24,335 nt of DNA from JAHDDW01 sp964648795 (GCA_964648795.1 CAZYMB010000018.1:1-24335); one strand, 5' to 3'. Counted from the first letter of the stretch, positions 8,739 through 15,811 are shown. The notes: generated by a model not told the origin, from the letters alone. A program made the numbers and translations.

Positions 8739-9473
8739 CTAGTGGCTGCACTTCAGCGAGAATGGTGGAGCTTCTAGGTATTCCAGTTGCGAATGCCATC
8801 CATTCCATGATTGTTTGAAGTTCAGCACCTGTGGCGAATTGGTGAGATGTGAGAAAGTCTCGTTCGGCTTCGGAGAGAGCATCGTTATGATGTAGGTCTT
8901 TGGATCGCTACCAAGAAGCAGCACTCCGCAGTACTCTGCCCACAGCTGGCTTCCAGGTGGATCAACAGGTGCAGAAAACCAAGGAGATTCAGAATTTAGA
9001 TCAGGGGTAACACCGATAATTTCTGAGAACTGATCCCGTGTTGTTGAGTCGATCCGGTTGAAGTCAACAAAGTGTCCAACTTCATGACCTAGTACGTGTT
9101 GTAACTCTTCGATTTGGTTTTTGTCGGTGTCTATCTGGATTCTGTCTTCGCCAAGGTGGGAAGCACCACATGCTTCCAAGCCTGAGATCTTGCCGTATTC
9201 GATTTTGCTAATTCCGAATGACTTTAGGTCCACTTTCAGGCTGGCTACTACTCTTGTTAGGTTCTCGCTCGCAACACTGTCTACGTTTTCATCAAACGCT
9301 ATTAGGGCTTCATTGGCTGCCGAGTAAGCATTGCGAACTATAGGTTCGTTCTTAGTACTGAGATCTCTATTGCGTCCGATGTATACCGCAGGTGGAGTCA
9401 GAAATAGAGCGGCTATAGCTTTGGTGAACCCGCGCCGACTAACAGTATTTGGTTCTTGGATTTGTCCGCCCAC
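8739..9473 (-). CDS. Tat-exported zinc metalloprotease (HEVGH gluzincin-like)
   Basis: A 244-residue protein starting at GTG. Residues 12-18 are SRRGFTK, a twin-arginine motif, followed by a hydrophobic stretch (19-31), so it is probably exported folded. The catalytic motif is HEVGH (130-134) within LGHEVGHFVDFNRID. Glu180 in LWAEYCGVLLLG is a candidate third zinc ligand. The pair HExGHxxD plus a downstream AE-type helix resembles the anthrax-lethal-factor-like (ATLF) gluzincins, but overall similarity is not claimed. Two Cys (102, 182) could form a disulfide outside the cell. A TAAACT hexamer 7 bases upstream supports a leaderless start at this GTG. It is transcribed towards the large orphan gene. 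The substrate is unknown. Confidence 0.75.
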   Translation of the reverse strand: MGGQIQEPNTVSRRGFTKAIAALFLTPPAVYIGRNRDLSTKNEPIVRNAYSAANEALIAFDENVDSVASENLTRVVASLKVDLKSFGISKIEYGKISGLEACGASHLGEDRIQIDTDKNQIEELQHVLGHEVGHFVDFNRIDSTTRDQFSEIIGVTPDLNSESPWFSAPVDPPGSQLWAEYCGVLLLGSDPKTYIITMLSPKPNETFSHLTNSPQVLNFKQSWNGWHSQLEYLEAPPFSLKCSH

Positions 9474-9480
9474 AGTATCA

Positions 9481-9486
9481 AGTTTA
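9481..9486 (-). promoter_or_regulatory. Leaderless-type -10 (TAAACT) for the metalloprotease
   Basis: On the minus strand TAAACT ends 7 bases before the GTG at 9473. It is the same hexamer as that before the gene at 99. Confidence 0.45.
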
Positions 9487-9538
9487 TCGGACCGATAGCC
9501 TGCAAAGGGTTCGGGGTCTAGGTGCTGTGCTTAAGGTA

Positions 9539-9544
9539 TATAGT
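9539..9544 (+). promoter_or_regulatory. -10 (TATAGT) and Shine-Dalgarno ahead of metA
   Basis: TATAGT lies 34 bases before the metA ATG, leaving a short leader that contains GAGGG about 6 bases before the start. This gene therefore appears to use a conventional ribosome-binding site. The leader is too short to hold a SAM riboswitch. Confidence 0.4.
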
Positions 9545-9578
9545 TAGGCTTGCAGGGTCTCGTTAATGAGGGAATCTT

Positions 9579-10337
9579 ATGCCAATCAAAATTCCAGGTA
9601 ACTTGCCAGCTCGTTCAAAGCTTGAATCCGAGGGTATTTCTGTAATTACGAATTCGGCTGCCTACAGCCAAGATATTCGGCCTCTTCAAATTGGTTTGCT
9701 GAACTTAATGCCGAACAAGCAAACAACAGAAACTCAGTTTGCTCGNNNNNNNNNNNNNNNNNNNNNNNNNNNNNNNNNNNNNNNNNNNNNNNNNNNNNNN
9801 NNNNNNNNNNNNNNNNNNNNNNNNNNNNNNNNNNNNNNNNNNNNNGGTGTGCCGAAACGAAGCCTTGATACAAAAGCGTTCGGCGTTTTTGACCAAATAA
9901 GCCGTGCGCCAAACCACCCGTTAATGGCAGGTCTTTCTGACGTGGTACAGATGCCGGTTTCTCGTTGGACGACTGTAGACAGTGCAGAGATCGACAAAGT
10001 CACTGGGATACAGTGTTTACTTGATTCTGATGTAACAGGTCCTTGTCTGTTGACCGAGGACTCGCAGCAACGTGTTTACATCATGAACCACGTTGAGTAC
10101 GACTCGCAAAGCCTTTTAGGGGAGTACAACAGAGATGTTGCTTCAGGAAAAGACCCAGAGGTTCCTAAGGGTTACTTTGTGGGTGATGATCCGAGTAGTC
10201 AGCCTCTAAATACTTGGCGCAGTCATGCTCAGGTCTTGTTCCGTAATTGGGTCAACAGCGTCTACCAGAACACGCCGTTCGATTTAGCCGAAATAGGTTC
10301 AGACTGCGCAGCCGAGGAAATTGACCTGCGAACCTAG
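9579..10337 (+). CDS. metA: Homoserine O-succinyl/acetyltransferase, interrupted by an assembly gap
   Basis: The enzyme O-acylates homoserine at the first committed step of methionine synthesis. The N-terminus MPIKIPGNLPA, the DIRPLQIGLLNLMPNK segment and TETQF match E. coli MetA residues 1-56. After the gap, GVPKR...GVF and the MetA end (NHVEYDSQSL with the catalytic His and Glu, then SWRSH-like TWRSHAQVLF) are clear. Compared with E. coli MetA from memory, about 95 residues are missing between the two parts, far more than the 33 that 100 N would represent. The missing part holds the catalytic Cys (E. coli 142) and residue 111, which separates acetyl- from succinyl-CoA users. So the acyl donor cannot be called. 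The flanks of this gap are not repeated, so this is true missing sequence. Many actinobacteria use MetX instead; MetA here is a lineage trait worth noting. Confidence 0.88.
   Translation: MPIKIPGNLPARSKLESEGISVITNSAAYSQDIRPLQIGLLNLMPNKQTTETQFAXXXXXXXXXXXXXXXXXXXXXXXXXXXXXXXXXXGVPKRSLDTKAFGVFDQISRAPNHPLMAGLSDVVQMPVSRWTTVDSAEIDKVTGIQCLLDSDVTGPCLLTEDSQQRVYIMNHVEYDSQSLLGEYNRDVASGKDPEVPKGYFVGDDPSSQPLNTWRSHAQVLFRNWVNSVYQNTPFDLAEIGSDCAAEEIDLRT
9746..9845. other. Assembly gap, 100 N, hiding the centre of metA
   Basis: Unlike the other two gaps, the flanks share no terminal overlap. By comparison with the MetA family the true gap should be nearer 290 bases and should equal 1 modulo 3 if the gene is intact. 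Confidence 0.85.
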
Positions 10338-10363
10338 CTGGTTAATCTGAGGGGGAGAAAGAG

Positions 10364-10435
10364 AGCGGGTGACCAGATTCGAACTGGCATCATCAGCTTG
10401 GAAGGCTGAGGTTCTAGCCCTTGAACTACACCCGC
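10364..10435 (-). tRNA. tRNA-Gly (anticodon UCC)
   Basis: On the minus strand a 72-base cloverleaf can be folded: acceptor GCGGGTG/CACCCGC, D stem GTTC/GAAC, anticodon stem TCAGC/GCTGA with loop CTTCCAA (anticodon TCC), four-base variable loop, T stem GCCAG/CTGGT with loop TTCGAAT, and discriminator T. CCA is not encoded. It lies 58 bp downstream of tRNA-Pro and is probably co-transcribed with it. Confidence 0.96.
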
Positions 10436-10493
10436 AGACACTCATCTTGATTTCTCAATGTGAGATATAACCCTACCACAGGCAAGGTATTTG

Positions 10494-10568
10494 TCGGGAT
10501 GGTGAGATTTGAACTCACGACCCCTCGCTCCCAAAGCGAGTGCGCTAGCCAAGCTGCGCCACATCCCG
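10494..10568 (-). tRNA. tRNA-Pro (anticodon UGG)
   Basis: A minus-strand 75-base cloverleaf: acceptor CGGGATG/CATCCCG (C1-G72 as expected for proline), D stem GCGC/GCGC, anticodon stem CTCGC/GCGAG with loop TTTGGGA (anticodon TGG), five-base variable loop, T stem GTGAG/CTCAC with loop TTCAAAT, and discriminator A. CCA is not encoded. Confidence 0.96.
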
Positions 10569-10576
10569 TTCGAGGT

Positions 10577-10582
10577 ACTCTA
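10577..10582 (-). promoter_or_regulatory. -10 (TAGAGT) for the tRNA pair
   Basis: On the minus strand TAGAGT ends 8 bases before the tRNA-Pro 5' end, a fitting place for the -10 of a tRNA operon. No good -35 is seen. Confidence 0.35.
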
Positions 10583-10638
10583 ACGGATGTATCTTGAGAT
10601 TGCTTACTTTTGGCGGGCCGTATTTATTGGTAGCCGGT

Positions 10639-10644
10639 TACACT
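10639..10644 (+). promoter_or_regulatory. Leaderless-type -10 (TACACT) for tig
   Basis: TACACT ends 8 bases before the tig GTG, and no Shine-Dalgarno lies between. It faces away from the tRNA promoter in the same 84-bp intergenic region. Confidence 0.5.
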
Positions 10645-10652
10645 AATCAGTC

Positions 10653-11984
10653 GTGAAAACATCTCTTGAAACCCTAGAAGACAACAAAGTAAAGCTACTC
10701 GTAGAAGTAGAAGAAGCAGAGTTCGAGCCAGAACTAGAATCGGCGTTTAAACGCATCTCCCAGGAGATCTCGTTGCCTGGTTTCCGTAAAGGTAAAGCAC
10801 CTCGCAGTGTTATTGAAGCCCGTATTGGTTCTCAGCACGCTCGTGACGAAGCATTCCGAACCTCACTGCCCGATTTCTACTCTAAAGCCGTTGACGAGCT
10901 AGAGGTAGACGTAATAGCGCCACCAGAAATCGATATTACCGAAGGTCAAGAAGAAGGCCCAATCCATTTCGAGGCAATCGTAGAAGTCCGCCCAGTAATC
11001 GAAGTATCTGGTTACAAAGATGTAGAAGTCGAAGTAGAGCCATTGGCTGTAACCGACGACGACGTGCAAGAAGCCATCGACTCAATCCGTAAGCGCACTA
11101 GCGAACTTAACGAGGTTGAGCGGGCTGCAGCAGACGGTGACAGTGTCAACATAGATATAGAGACAACTCACAAGGATGAAGAAATAGAAGGCTTCACAAC
11201 TTCTGGTTATGCCTACGAGGTTGGTTCAGGCCAAACTCTAGAAGAGATGGACAAGAACCTTGTTGGTGTTTCTGCTGGTGACGAAGTTTCATTTGATGCA
11301 AAGCATCCTGACGAAGAAGAGACAGAACCTCTAAAGATTAAGGTTAAGGTCAACACAGTTTCTGAAGTTGTGTTGCCAGAAGTCACACCTGAGTGGGTTA
11401 AAGACAACTCAGAGTTTGAGACAGCGGAAGAGCTAACAGCTGAGTATCGCTCTCGTCTAGAAAAAGCGAAAGTAAACCAAGCCGGCATCCATGCACGCAA
11501 TGAGCTTTCAGAACGAATCGCAGAACTAGTTGGCGAAGACGTTGTCCCTCAGTCAATGATCGACACTCAAGCCGACAACCGTCTACAAGAAATGGCTATG
11601 CGCCTTCAGCAACAAGGCATTGATTTTCAGCAGTTCCTAGAAATATCTGGACAAGACTCAGGCGCCATGATGGACGAAGTTAAAGAAACCGCAAAAGTCA
11701 CAGCGAAACTAGATCTAGCGCTTCGCTCGATCGCCGAAAAAGAAGGCCTCAGTGTTAGCGATGCAGAAGTCGATGAAGAGTTCGCCAAGATTGGTGCTCA
11801 AATGGGCAAAACTGCAGACGAAATTCGCTCCGAATTTGGTGAGTCAAGCCATATTAAGGGTTTAAGCGCTGACATTCTAAAGTCTAAAACAATGGACTGG
11901 CTAGTGGACAACATCAGCATCAAAGACTCTAATGGTAAAGCCATAACAGCGGCCGATCTAGAAATCATCGAAGAGGAATCCTAG
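10653..11984 (+). CDS. tig: Trigger factor, ribosome-associated chaperone and prolyl isomerase
   Basis: A 443-residue protein of usual family length. The N-terminal ribosome-docking domain carries the signature GFRKGKAP (43-50), which sits on protein uL23 at the exit tunnel. The FKBP-type peptidyl-prolyl isomerase domain follows at about 150-245 (beginning around ADGDSVNIDI), then the helical C-terminal chaperone domain (250-430) with an acidic tail. It holds nascent chains in the cytosol. The start is a GTG supported by a -10 hexamer 8 bases upstream. clpP follows after 57 bp and clpX 2 bp later, giving the common tig-clpP-clpX order that links folding with degradation. Confidence 0.97.
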   Translation: MKTSLETLEDNKVKLLVEVEEAEFEPELESAFKRISQEISLPGFRKGKAPRSVIEARIGSQHARDEAFRTSLPDFYSKAVDELEVDVIAPPEIDITEGQEEGPIHFEAIVEVRPVIEVSGYKDVEVEVEPLAVTDDDVQEAIDSIRKRTSELNEVERAAADGDSVNIDIETTHKDEEIEGFTTSGYAYEVGSGQTLEEMDKNLVGVSAGDEVSFDAKHPDEEETEPLKIKVKVNTVSEVVLPEVTPEWVKDNSEFETAEELTAEYRSRLEKAKVNQAGIHARNELSERIAELVGEDVVPQSMIDTQADNRLQEMAMRLQQQGIDFQQFLEISGQDSGAMMDEVKETAKVTAKLDLALRSIAEKEGLSVSDAEVDEEFAKIGAQMGKTADEIRSEFGESSHIKGLSADILKSKTMDWLVDNISIKDSNGKAITAADLEIIEEES

Positions 11985-12030
11985 GCAGACCTTTCCGTAG
12001 TAGAGTAACCGACACGTTACCTATTCGAAA

Positions 12031-12035
12031 GAGGA
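12031..12035 (+). promoter_or_regulatory. Ribosome-binding site of clpP
   Basis: GAGGA lies 6 bases before the clpP ATG. It is one of the few textbook sites in this window, in contrast to the leaderless genes. Confidence 0.6.
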
Positions 12036-12041
12036 AACCTA

Positions 12042-12698
12042 ATGTCCATAGCCGACGCAAACGGCACTTTCATCGTCCCTAACCCAACTGTTATTGAGCA
12101 GACCTCCAAGGGTGGGGAACGAGTTACTGACATTTACTCAAAACTGCTGAGCGACAACATTGTGTTCTTGGGGACACCGATTGTCGACGAGATCGCAAAC
12201 ATTATTTCTGCACAGCTGCTTCATCTTGAGAGTGAAAACCCAGATGGCGACATCAGTATTTATATAAACTCGCCCGGTGGTGATATCAACGCTATGTTCG
12301 CCATCTACGACACGATGCAGTACATATCGTCAGACATAACGACGATTTGTTTCGGCCAAGCCGCCTCCGCTGCTGCGATTCTTCTCGCTGGTGGAACCAA
12401 AGGCAAACGCCTAGCTCTTCCAAATGCACGAGTGCTACTGCACCAGCCGTACACAGGTGCCCAAGGCCAAGTATCAGATCTTGAGATTGCAGCATCAGAA
12501 GTTGAACGCCTGAAAGTCTCACTCGAAACAATGTTGAGCGAACACACAGGTCAACCAATGGACAAGATTGCAGAAGACACTGATCGTGACTTTGTTATGA
12601 CGGCCGTTGAAGCCAAAGAGTATGGCATTATCGATGAGGTAATTCAGAAACGTGACATCGTCGATCGTTCTGGTGCAATCCGAGCGGTAGAGTCTTAA
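12042..12698 (+). CDS. clpP: ATP-dependent Clp protease proteolytic subunit
   Basis: A 218-residue serine peptidase that forms the double-heptamer chamber fed by ClpX. The catalytic triad is visible: Ser109 in FGQAASAAAIL, His134 in VLLHQP and Asp183 in TDRDF. SPGGDINA (77-84) forms the substrate-binding strand and oxyanion region. About 15-20 N-terminal residues before the conserved start of the fold may be a propeptide. It is followed by clpX with only two bases between stop and start, so the two are translated as one operon. Actinobacteria often carry two clpP genes; only one is present here. Confidence 0.97.
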   Translation: MSIADANGTFIVPNPTVIEQTSKGGERVTDIYSKLLSDNIVFLGTPIVDEIANIISAQLLHLESENPDGDISIYINSPGGDINAMFAIYDTMQYISSDITTICFGQAASAAAILLAGGTKGKRLALPNARVLLHQPYTGAQGQVSDLEIAASEVERLKVSLETMLSEHTGQPMDKIAEDTDRDFVMTAVEAKEYGIIDEVIQKRDIVDRSGAIRAVES

Positions 12699-12700
12699 AT

Positions 12701-13960
12701 ATGGCGACCATTGGTGAAAGTGCAGAACTCTTAAAGTGTTCTTTCTGTGGTAAATCACAGAAGCAAGTAAAAAAGCTTATCGCTGGACCAGGTGTTTACA
12801 TTTGTGATGAATGTATCGACCTGTGCAACGAAATCATCGAAGAAGAGCTTTCCGAAACAGGAGAGATCACCTTTGAAGAGCTACTTCGCCCTCACGAAAT
12901 CTGTAGTTTCTTAGACGAATATATCGTCGGTCAAGACGACGCCAAGAAGGTTCTATCCGTAGCTGTATATAACCACTACAAGAGGGTTCAGTTCGGCTCT
13001 GTCGGTAACGACGTCGAGCTAGGCAAGTCAAACATCTTGCTAGTTGGCCCTACCGGTTGCGGTAAGACACTGTTGGCCGAGACTATGGCTCGCATGTTGA
13101 ACGTTCCATTCGCTATAGCCGATGCAACCGCTTTGACAGAGGCAGGCTATGTCGGTGAAGATGTCGAGAATATCTTGTTGAAGCTCATCCAAGCAGCGGA
13201 CTTCGATATTTCTCGAGCCGAAACGGGCATCATCTATATAGACGAAGTTGACAAGGTCTCGCGCAAAGCTGACAACCCATCAATTACTCGTGATGTGTCG
13301 GGTGAAGGAGTGCAGCAAGCACTTCTAAAGATATTAGAAGGCACCACAGCTTCTGTCCCTCCACAAGGCGGCCGCAAGCACCCACATCAAGATTTCTTAC
13401 AGATCGACACATCGAACATTTTGTTCATTTGCGGTGGAGCGTTCGATGGTATTGAGAAGATCATCAAAGACCGAATAGGCAAACGTCCAGTTGGGTTCCA
13501 GAACTCTAGTGACACCGAACCAATCGAGAAGATGAGCAACGATGAGATCTATGCTCAAATCAAGCCCGAAGACTTGCTGAAGTTTGGTCTGATACCAGAG
13601 TTTGTCGGACGTCTGCCTGTAATTGGAACAGTTGAAAAACTTGACCAAGAAGCACTATCTGAAATTTTGGTTGAACCAAAGAATGCTCTAACAAAGCAGT
13701 ATCAAAAGTTCTTCGAGATGGAAGACGTCAAACTTTCTTTCACCCCAGAAGCTCTCGGCATGGTGGCTGAGAAAGCAATTAAGCGTGGCACTGGTGCCCG
13801 TGGCCTGCGAGCCATCCTCGAAGAGGTCCTATTAGAAGCAATGTATGAAGTGCCCGGACGAGAAGACGTTGCAGAGTGCGTGGTCGACGAAGAAGTTATC
13901 ACCGACGGTGTAACTCCAAAGATAGTTACCAAGGCTGGCGCCGACCAAAAAGCTTCATAG
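12701..13960 (+). CDS. clpX: ATP-dependent unfoldase ClpX
   Basis: A 419-residue AAA+ unfoldase that recognises tagged substrates and threads them into ClpP. The N-terminal zinc-binding domain has Cys13/Cys16 and Cys35/Cys38. The AAA+ module has Walker A GPTGCGKT (116-123), pore-1 loop GYVGED, Walker B ending in Asp181-Glu182 (YIDEVDK) and the RKH loop (GGRKHPH). The ClpP-docking loop reads VGF (264-266) where the usual form is IGF, a conservative change. The C-terminal sensor-2 segment GTGARGLRAI is present. It is 2 bp behind clpP and has no independent promoter that I can see. A 9-bp hairpin follows the stop. Confidence 0.97.
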   Translation: MATIGESAELLKCSFCGKSQKQVKKLIAGPGVYICDECIDLCNEIIEEELSETGEITFEELLRPHEICSFLDEYIVGQDDAKKVLSVAVYNHYKRVQFGSVGNDVELGKSNILLVGPTGCGKTLLAETMARMLNVPFAIADATALTEAGYVGEDVENILLKLIQAADFDISRAETGIIYIDEVDKVSRKADNPSITRDVSGEGVQQALLKILEGTTASVPPQGGRKHPHQDFLQIDTSNILFICGGAFDGIEKIIKDRIGKRPVGFQNSSDTEPIEKMSNDEIYAQIKPEDLLKFGLIPEFVGRLPVIGTVEKLDQEALSEILVEPKNALTKQYQKFFEMEDVKLSFTPEALGMVAEKAIKRGTGARGLRAILEEVLLEAMYEVPGREDVAECVVDEEVITDGVTPKIVTKAGADQKAS

Positions 13961-13964
13961 TCTC

Positions 13965-13993
13965 TAGTTTCGGTCAATATTTGGCCGAAACTA
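13965..13993 (+). terminator. Hairpin just after clpX, possible U-tract-less terminator
   Basis: TAGTTTCGG (13965-13973) pairs perfectly with CCGAAACTA (13985-13993) around an 11-base loop, starting 4 bases after the clpX stop. There is no T run after it, so it is not a classical rho-independent terminator. It could protect the mRNA 3' end or act as a stem-only terminator. Its GTTT...AAAC arms resemble the hairpins of the array that follows. Confidence 0.45.
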
Positions 13994-14040
13994 AAACCAA
14001 TGAATAGTCCTTCGTGTAGCCCTATGTTTTGCCAAAGGCA

Positions 14041-14125
14041 AAACTCGGTAAGTGAACGTTAACCAAGTACGTCGATGTTTTGCCACAGGCAAAACTCGGT
14101 AAGGGCTTCCCGAAGGGAAACCGAC
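14041..14125 (+). repeat. 85-bp direct repeat, copy A
   Basis: Identical over its full length to 14323-14407. It runs from the 3' arm of the first hairpin through tail 1, the second hairpin and the nested hairpin tail 2. Its first 55 bases also occur at 14168-14222, which is why the assembly broke here. Confidence 0.9.
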
Positions 14126-14150
14126 CAAAGCCTCTCTCTAATATAGGTCG
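14122..14150 (+). repeat. Linker stem between the two composite units
   Basis: CGACC (14122-14126) can pair with GGTCG (14146-14150) around a CT-rich 19-base loop. The only unique sequence inside the array lies here. Confidence 0.35.
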
Positions 14151-14152
14151 AT

Positions 14153-14171
14153 GTTTCAACTACGTTGAAAC
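14153..14171 (+). repeat. Variant hairpin with compensatory stem changes
   Basis: GTTTCAAC-TAC-GTTGAAAC stands where the first composite unit has GTTTTGCC-AAA-GGCAAAAC. Three adjacent base pairs differ on both arms and pairing is fully kept, while the sequence downstream is unchanged. Confidence 0.85.
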
Positions 14172-14222
14172 TCGGTAAGTGAACGTTAACCAAGTACGTC
14201 GATGTTTTGCCACAGGCAAAAC

Positions 14223-14322
14223 NNNNNNNNNNNNNNNNNNNNNNNNNNNNNNNNNNNNNNNNNNNNNNNNNNNNNNNNNNNNNNNNNNNNNNNNNNNNNN
14301 NNNNNNNNNNNNNNNNNNNNNN
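14223..14322. other. Assembly gap, 100 N, flanked by an exact 55-bp overlap
   Basis: Bases 14168-14222 equal 14323-14377. As at the first gap, a shared 55-base end suggests unmerged contigs. Here the same 55-mer also occurs at 14041-14095, so the real number of repeat units cannot be fixed from this assembly. Confidence 0.8.
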
Positions 14323-14407
14323 AAACTCGGTAAGTGAACGTTAACCAAGTACGTCGATGTTTTGCCACAGGCAAAACTCGGTAAGGGCTTCCCGAAGGGA
14401 AACCGAC
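14323..14407 (+). repeat. 85-bp direct repeat, copy B
   Basis: Exact copy of 14041-14125. Its end is followed at once by GGTAAGAT, so the folC -10 abuts the array and any -35 would lie within the repeat. Confidence 0.9.
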
Positions 14408-14409
14408 GG

Positions 14410-14415
14410 TAAGAT
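14410..14415 (+). promoter_or_regulatory. Leaderless-type -10 (TAAGAT) for folC
   Basis: TAAGAT ends 8 bases before the folC GTG. It is embedded in CGGTAAG, a string also present in each repeat module, so the promoter may derive from the repeat. Confidence 0.45.
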
Positions 14416-14423
14416 GTCAGCCT

Positions 14424-15734
14424 GTGAATTATCTAGAATCTGTTGATTATCTTAAGTCTCATATAGACCTGGAGAGCAGCTCAATACCTATAGCTGGTGA
14501 GACTGACGCTTTGTCGCTCGAGCCAATCAACGAGCTATTGTCGTTGCTCGGCGACCCTCAGAACTCGTTTCGTTCAATTCATGTCACCGGTACAAACGGC
14601 AAAGGGTCAGTCACCAAAATGGTTGGTGCACTGCTAGCCGCTACGGATCTATCAGTGGGGGCCTTCACCTCACCTCATTTGCTACGAGTCAACGAACGTA
14701 TTACCTGGAACGGCGAAGACATTTCGAACGAAGAGTTTGCACGTATTGTTTCACTTATCGCTTCAGTTTCGCCGATGGTTTCTTCAAAACTGTCATGGTT
14801 CGAATTGGTCACAGCAATTGCCTTTGTCTGGTTCTCAGAGCTTGGTGTCGATATAGCTGTAGTAGAGGTCGGACTATTGGGGGAACACGACGCTACCAAC
14901 GTTATTAACTCTGACGTAGCGGTGATAACTAATCTTGGCAAAGATCATACAGACGGTTTGGGGGAGTGGCGTCAGACTGTCTTGGCGGAGAAGGCTGGCA
15001 TCATCAAGCCACAGAGCCGAGTTGTCTTGGGTGATGACTTTGGCGAACTGTCTTCAATAGTGGAAGGCAAAGAGAATCAGGGAGTTGTCACAGCACATAA
15101 GGACTTCTCTGTCGACTCTAACCTCCTGAGTGTCGGCGGCAGGTTAGTCGATATCAGCACACCCTACGGGCGCTTCGAAGACCTATTCTTGCCGTTTGTG
15201 GCCAGTCATCAGGCTTATAACTTTGCTACTGCATTGGTAGCTGTAGAGACGTTCTTTGGTCGCAAGCTAGATAAAGAAGTCGTCGAGTTTGCGTTGTCCC
15301 AGACTCAACTGCCGGGCCGTTTCCAAATTATTGAAACTCGGCCGGTAACGATTGTTGACACCTTCCATAACGCCGCTGGCGCAAAGGCTTCATACGGTTC
15401 ACTCGACGATGCCTTCGCAAAGTTAGGGTCTTGGGTGCTAATTTTGGGTCTACTAGAAGATAAGTTTCCAGAAGAAGTGACTAGGGCGATACAGGTGGAT
15501 GCTTTCGATGTCGTTATTTGTACTGAGCCAAATAATCCACGAGCGTTGCCAGCGCCTAAGCTTGCTGAACTTGTTCGAGAAGCTGGAGGCGACCCAGAGG
15601 TCATCCACAGCCCAACTGATGCCATTCGCCGGGCACAGTCGCTGTGTGCAGATGAGGACCTGATTTTGGCTGGAGGAAGCTTCTACTTGGTGGGTGAAAT
15701 ACTTCAGTGGGTGGCCGAAAAGCCACAAGAATAG
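14424..15734 (+). CDS. folC: Folylpolyglutamate synthase / dihydrofolate synthase
   Basis: A 436-residue Mur-ligase-family enzyme that adds glutamate to dihydropteroate and to folates, using ATP, in the cytosol. The P-loop is TGTNGKGS (55-62), and the folate/omega-loop region GAFTSPHLLRVNERI follows. The central EVGLLGEHDATN and NLGKDHTDGLG segments are family hallmarks, as is the C-terminal FHNAAGAKA. Length is typical. The start is a GTG with a -10 hexamer 8 bases upstream, so it should be transcribed alone and not with clpX. In many actinobacteria valS sits between clpX and folC; here that space holds only the repeat array. Confidence 0.95.
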   Translation: MNYLESVDYLKSHIDLESSSIPIAGETDALSLEPINELLSLLGDPQNSFRSIHVTGTNGKGSVTKMVGALLAATDLSVGAFTSPHLLRVNERITWNGEDISNEEFARIVSLIASVSPMVSSKLSWFELVTAIAFVWFSELGVDIAVVEVGLLGEHDATNVINSDVAVITNLGKDHTDGLGEWRQTVLAEKAGIIKPQSRVVLGDDFGELSSIVEGKENQGVVTAHKDFSVDSNLLSVGGRLVDISTPYGRFEDLFLPFVASHQAYNFATALVAVETFFGRKLDKEVVEFALSQTQLPGRFQIIETRPVTIVDTFHNAAGAKASYGSLDDAFAKLGSWVLILGLLEDKFPEEVTRAIQVDAFDVVICTEPNNPRALPAPKLAELVREAGGDPEVIHSPTDAIRRAQSLCADEDLILAGGSFYLVGEILQWVAEKPQE

Positions 15735-15799
15735 ACTCACAAACCTCTTCGGTTGGACCCCTGCTGAGTAGCTGAATAGGAGTAGAGCTGCGTCGCGGG

Positions 15800-15805
15800 T
15801 AAAAT
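15800..15805 (+). promoter_or_regulatory. Leaderless-type -10 (TAAAAT) for the PASTA gene
   Basis: TAAAAT ends 6 bases before the GTG at 15812. The intervening AGAGGA touches the start codon and is too close to serve as a Shine-Dalgarno. Confidence 0.5.
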
Positions 15806-15811
15806 AGAGGA

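Larger units (their letters stand above)
14026..14407. repeat. Tandem array of short perfect hairpins between clpX and folC
   Basis: The 463-bp space between clpX and folC has no gene but is filled by repeats. The module is an 8-bp hairpin with a 3-base loop, GTTTTGCC-ACA-GGCAAAAC, followed by TCGGTAAG and then one of two tails. Tail 1 is TGAACGTTAACCAAGTAC-GTCGAT; tail 2 is a second hairpin with TTCCC-GAA-GGGAA nested inside TCGGT/ACCGA. Hairpins start at 14026, 14077, 14153, 14204 and 14359. The 85 bases at 14041-14125 recur exactly at 14323-14407. Closing the false gap gives hairpin-tail1-hairpin-tail2 twice. The array ends 2 bases before the folC -10. The role is unknown: it may be a REP/BIME-like DNA element or a structured RNA. 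Confidence 0.85.

Noticed and set aside
9487..9578. SAM riboswitch before metA
   Set aside because: Only about 34 bases separate the likely -10 from the start codon, too short for a riboswitch plus expression platform.
14026..14407. CRISPR array
   Set aside because: Units are palindromic and alternate between two tails; there are no unique spacers of constant length and no cas genes nearby.
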